Positions 23,343 through 28,136 of a DNA stretch of 28,136 bases are shown here, piece by piece; position 1 is the first letter of the stretch; each line of letters begins with the position of its first letter. Location of the stretch: assembly GCA_964535315.1 (NCBI GenBank), contig CAZHTS010000058.1:1-28136 (forward strand), read 5' to 3'. The DNA comes from CAZHTS01 sp964535315 (GTDB lineage Bacteria; Chloroflexota; Anaerolineae; Anaerolineales; Anaerolineaceae). The notes beneath the pieces were generated by a model. It did no database searches. It worked only from the letters and a program-made list of their open reading frames with translations, and had not been told where the DNA came from. The position numbers and the translations under genes were made by a program.

Positions 23343-24196
23343 TTCTGCACCTCCTCAGTTGGGGGAATGTAGAGCATGTAGACCCCGCTCTTGTTCGGAT
23401 AAGGGGTGACAATCCCTTCGGAGGTCTGGAAGAAGAAGGGCATGACGACGGTTTCGGGTATGCCGGCCAGGGTGCGCATATCTTCTACTTTGTAGTGGGC
23501 GATATGGGCAAATTCGGCGGCTTTTTCCAGCGCCTCACTTTGTGTGCCGAGGGCGTCGATCAGACCCATTTGCAGCGCTTCGCTGCCGCTCCAGATCTGA
23601 CCGCGCAGGATGACCTCATCGCTGATCTTGAGGGCGTCTTTGCGGCCGAGTTTGACGGCCTGCAAGAAGCCCTGTTTGGCGACTTCGATGCCGCGCAGCG
23701 CCGTATCGCGCGGCTCGCCCCACAGTTTGTAGGGGCCGGTCGAGTAGACTTCATCCATCACCGATGGGGTGGACGGCATGACGCCAATGACGCCGATGTT
23801 GCCGACCAGCGAGTTGGGCTTGGCCAGGATGTAGTCGCTGTTGGCGGCCAGATAGTAGCCGCCGCTGGCAGCCATGCCTTCGACCACGGTGATGACCGGT
23901 TTGGTCTCGCGCAGGCGGGCCAGTTCGAGATAGATCGATTCGGTATCTACGACGGTGCCTCCCGGGCTGTTCATGACGATGACCACGGCCCGAATTTCAT
24001 TGTGCTCGCGGGCATAGTTGATCATGGTGATCAGGTCTTTGGCAGAGTAGTCGTAGATGGCGTCGCTAAACCTGATGACGCCGATGATGGGCTGTGGGAC
24101 GAGCAGGGACAACAACGCACCGATGATCAAGGGTACGATGATCACCAGCAGGATGGTCCCGACTCCCCACGAGCGGGAGGATGTCGGTTCGCTCAT
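23339..24196 (-). CDS. Membrane S49 family (SppA-like) serine peptidase, 285 aa
   Basis: This protein has one N-terminal membrane helix (about 13-33) and an extracytoplasmic S49 peptidase domain. The nucleophile is S111 in GMAASGGYYLAANSD. The general base of the Ser-Lys dyad is probably K157 in STGPYKLWGEPRDT, by comparison with the SGxxKD motif of Bacillus SppA. Other landmarks are VVIVMNSPGGTV (71-82) and LVGNIGVIGV (130-139). At 285 aa it is the short, single-domain form, which assembles into rings, and not the duplicated E. coli form. Such enzymes degrade leftover signal peptides or membrane proteins. It begins 9 bases after the zinc-ribbon gene stop, with AAGGAGA within that junction, and overlaps the DUF4350-like gene. 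The three appear to form one operon, so a shared envelope role is possible. Confidence 0.9.
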   Translation of the reverse strand: MSEPTSSRSWGVGTILLVIIVPLIIGALLSLLVPQPIIGVIRFSDAIYDYSAKDLITMINYAREHNEIRAVVIVMNSPGGTVVDTESIYLELARLRETKPVITVVEGMAASGGYYLAANSDYILAKPNSLVGNIGVIGVMPSTPSVMDEVYSTGPYKLWGEPRDTALRGIEVAKQGFLQAVKLGRKDALKISDEVILRGQIWSGSEALQMGLIDALGTQSEALEKAAEFAHIAHYKVEDMRTLAGIPETVVMPFFFQTSEGIVTPYPNKSGVYMLYIPPTEEVQK

Positions 24197-24205
24197 AGTG
24201 TCTCC

Positions 24206-24502
24206 TTATGGGTAGATTTCGTCTAACATGGGTTCGTAGAAGCAACGGCAACCGTGCTCGTGCGAACAGCCCGGGACGGGCAAAGCCGGTGCGGCGCCTT
24301 TTTCGTACGTCGCAGCCATTTGCTGGCAGGCGGGACAGGCGTCGTCGGCGACGATAAGACGTATATTTTTGACACGTGAATTGGCCTTGAAACTGGCCAG
24401 GGCCACGGCGGTCGTCGAAAATTGCTGCAAATCCGCCTGGCAATTCGGACAGGCCTGGATGTTATCGGGAGATTGGGTGTAGCAACGGGAACAGGTTTGC
24501 AT
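24206..24502 (-). CDS. Small zinc-ribbon protein, 98 aa
   Basis: The start at 24502 is set by AGGAGGGG immediately upstream; a longer open frame runs back into antisense of the response regulator and is not credible. Residues 1-22 form a zinc ribbon (C4, C7, C18, C21; CSRC and CPNC). A central strand-rich stretch (LASFKANSRVKNIRLIVADD) is followed by a second cysteine set: CPAC near 54-57, then C80 and GCRC near 85-88. It could therefore bind two metals. No DNA-binding or enzymatic motif is evident. It is the first gene of the operon with the S49 peptidase and the DUF4350-like protein; its role is unknown. Confidence 0.8.
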   Translation of the reverse strand: MQTCSRCYTQSPDNIQACPNCQADLQQFSTTAVALASFKANSRVKNIRLIVADDACPACQQMAATYEKGAAPALPVPGCSHEHGCRCFYEPMLDEIYP

Positions 24503-24527
24503 GGAGCCCCTCCTAATAGTTTCTATC

Positions 24528-24559
24528 ATTTTACTACAAGTTGGGGCCCGAAATGTCAA
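24528..24559 (-). promoter_or_regulatory. Candidate promoter of the zinc-ribbon/S49/DUF4350 operon
   Basis: On the - strand a perfect TTGACA (24559 down to 24554) is followed at 17 bp by TAGTAA (24536-24531) and at 20 bp by TAAAAT (24533-24528). The -35 is ideal but the -10 spacing is ambiguous. It lies just before the Shine-Dalgarno at 24508-24514. Confidence 0.5.
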
Positions 24560-24587
24560 TGGGGTTGCGGGGTGGAAACGAGCGGTA

Positions 24588-24627
24588 TTTAAACGCCCAG
24601 GAGGCGGTCCTGCGAGCGCCTCCTGGG
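24588..24627 (-). terminator. Terminator of the response regulator gene
   Basis: CCCAGGAGGCG (24596-24606) pairs perfectly with CGCCTCCTGGG (24617-24627), an 11-bp stem with a 10-nt loop. On the - strand the stem is followed by CGTTTAAAT, a weak U-tract. It separates the response regulator from the next operon. Confidence 0.65.
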
Positions 24628-24651
24628 TACCAATAAGGGATGGGACTGTGC

Positions 24652-25047
24652 TTAGAACAGGTTGATGGGTGACTGCTGTAACAAGAAACGGGGTTGCGTG
24701 CGGCGAAGGAACTTGTTGATGTTGGCCAGCAACTCGCCATTTGAGACCGGTTTGATGAGGTATTCGTCGGCTCCCGCTTCCAGCGCGGCTGCCACAGCTT
24801 GCGGGCTGTCGGAGGCGGAAAGCACCAGGATGGGCACCGGGCTCAATTTGCGAATGTCCTTGCACACCTGCCGGCAATCGATCTGACCGGTGGAGGTGTC
24901 GATAATAACGATCTCTGGCCTGTTCTCCTTTACCATTAAAATTGCTTCTGCACAATCCCGCGTGATCAGGAAAACTGTGCCGGGGGTCAGCAGGGTTTTG
25001 AGCTGTTCAACGATTGCGGGATCATCATCAATCACCAAGACTTTCAT
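24652..25047 (-). CDS. Single-domain response regulator (CheY-like receiver), 131 aa
   Basis: The protein is one receiver domain with no output domain. The acidic pocket is D7-D8-D9 (VIDDDP), the phosphoacceptor is D50 (IVIIDTS), the switch serine is S77 or S79 (ILVLSAS), and the conserved lysine is K99 (YLIKPVSNGELL). A 17-residue tail (RRTQPRFLLQQSPINLF) follows. It may act by protein-protein contact or as a phosphorelay intermediate. No histidine kinase is adjacent, so the partner is unknown. It reads divergently from PPDK across a 283-base gap. Confidence 0.9.
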   Translation of the reverse strand: MKVLVIDDDPAIVEQLKTLLTPGTVFLITRDCAEAILMVKENRPEIVIIDTSTGQIDCRQVCKDIRKLSPVPILVLSASDSPQAVAAALEAGADEYLIKPVSNGELLANINKFLRRTQPRFLLQQSPINLF

Positions 25048-25252
25048 ACGTTTCTTTGCACCTCAAGCAGGCGGTGTGTTAGCTTTATTATCCTCGATTG
25101 ATCGTGATTTTAAGTTTGCAGGTGGTTTACAGATTCAAATGCGTTACAACGGCCGGTTTAATGCCTTTTTGTGGTTTGTGTATTGCGCAAGGGATACAAT
25201 TGCCTCACGTCCAGACAACTTCGGTCGATTCTTCGATGAATCCCTGGCTTTG

Positions 25253-25261
25253 TGGTAAAAT
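25253..25261 (+). promoter_or_regulatory. Extended -10 element of the PPDK gene
   Basis: TGGTAAAAT fits the extended -10 form TGnTAtaAT with one mismatch. The -35 region (about 25232-25238) is poor, as expected for extended -10 promoters. A second possible -10, TACAAT, is at 25195-25200. The rest of the divergent gap (25048-25330) shows nothing else distinct. Confidence 0.5.
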
Positions 25262-25330
25262 GCAAGCTTTAAGTGAGAATACGCGTCTGAATAGGACGTT
25301 CAGTGTAAATTCCTAAATGAGGAGGAACGC

Positions 25331-28078
<2,748 letters not shown>

Positions 28079-28096
28079 ACCTGTACCGCGTTTTGC

Positions 28097-28127
28097 AGTC
28101 CCCCGTCGCCAGACGGGGGACTTTTTT
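28097..28127 (+). terminator. Intrinsic terminator after ppdK
   Basis: AGTCCCCCGTC (28097-28107) pairs with GACGGGGGACT (28112-28122) around a 4-nt loop, followed by six T residues (28122-28127). It is a textbook rho-independent terminator 18 bases after the stop. Confidence 0.95.
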
Positions 28128-28136
28128 GTACGCCTG

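Noticed and set aside
24503..24955. N-terminal extension of the zinc-ribbon protein
   Set aside because: The open frame runs through a terminator hairpin and antisense over the response regulator; the strong Shine-Dalgarno before 24502 fixes the shorter start.

Overview
The window is a GC-rich bacterial chromosome segment with dense coding, canonical AAGGAGG-type ribosome binding sites and TATAAT-type promoters. Housekeeping genes are mixed with very large secreted beta-propeller/Fn3 proteins, a SelB factor and poorly conserved membrane genes. This mixture suggests a member of Chloroflexota, probably Anaerolineae; that placement is inferred from gene content and style, since no rRNA or marker tree is available here. 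No tRNA, rRNA, CRISPR array, insertion sequence or prophage was recognised.

Layout. From 218 to 14135 every well-supported gene reads on the + strand: an unrecognised 189-aa protein; a dihydropyrimidinase/hydantoinase with its own promoter; three tightly overlapping membrane genes resembling complex I / hydrogenase-4 antiporter subunits (HyfB-, HyfE- and HyfF/NuoN-like) without any catalytic partner; a coiled-coil protein followed closely by selB; then ribosomal protein genes rplU-rpmA behind a near-perfect sigma70 promoter, and an rpmE whose product carries an extra C-terminal domain resembling the RNA polymerase alpha-CTD. After a strong terminator come tdk, hpt, a CCA-adding/poly(A) polymerase-type nucleotidyltransferase and an alpha/beta hydrolase. 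From 14195 to 25047 the genes read on the - strand: a 2426-aa secreted protein built of two beta-propellers, six Fn3-like modules and a third LVIVD-type propeller; an apparent operon of a zinc-ribbon protein, a membrane S49 (SppA-type) peptidase and a DUF4350/GldG-like exported protein; and a single-domain response regulator. The window ends with pyruvate phosphate dikinase on the + strand and its terminator.

How the genes fit together. selB, rplU, rpmA, rpmE and the CCA enzyme belong to translation and tRNA maturation; tdk and hpt to nucleoside/base salvage; the hydantoinase to pyrimidine or hydantoin breakdown; PPDK to pyruvate/PEP interconversion. The - strand block is concerned with the cell envelope and secretion. 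The items most worth a second look are the L31/alpha-CTD-like fusion, the orphan antiporter-like triplet that has lost conserved lysines, the architecture of the giant secreted protein, the nested inverted repeats in the rplU promoter and a possible tiny gene between rpmE and tdk. All family calls were made by reading the translated sequence, without database searches.
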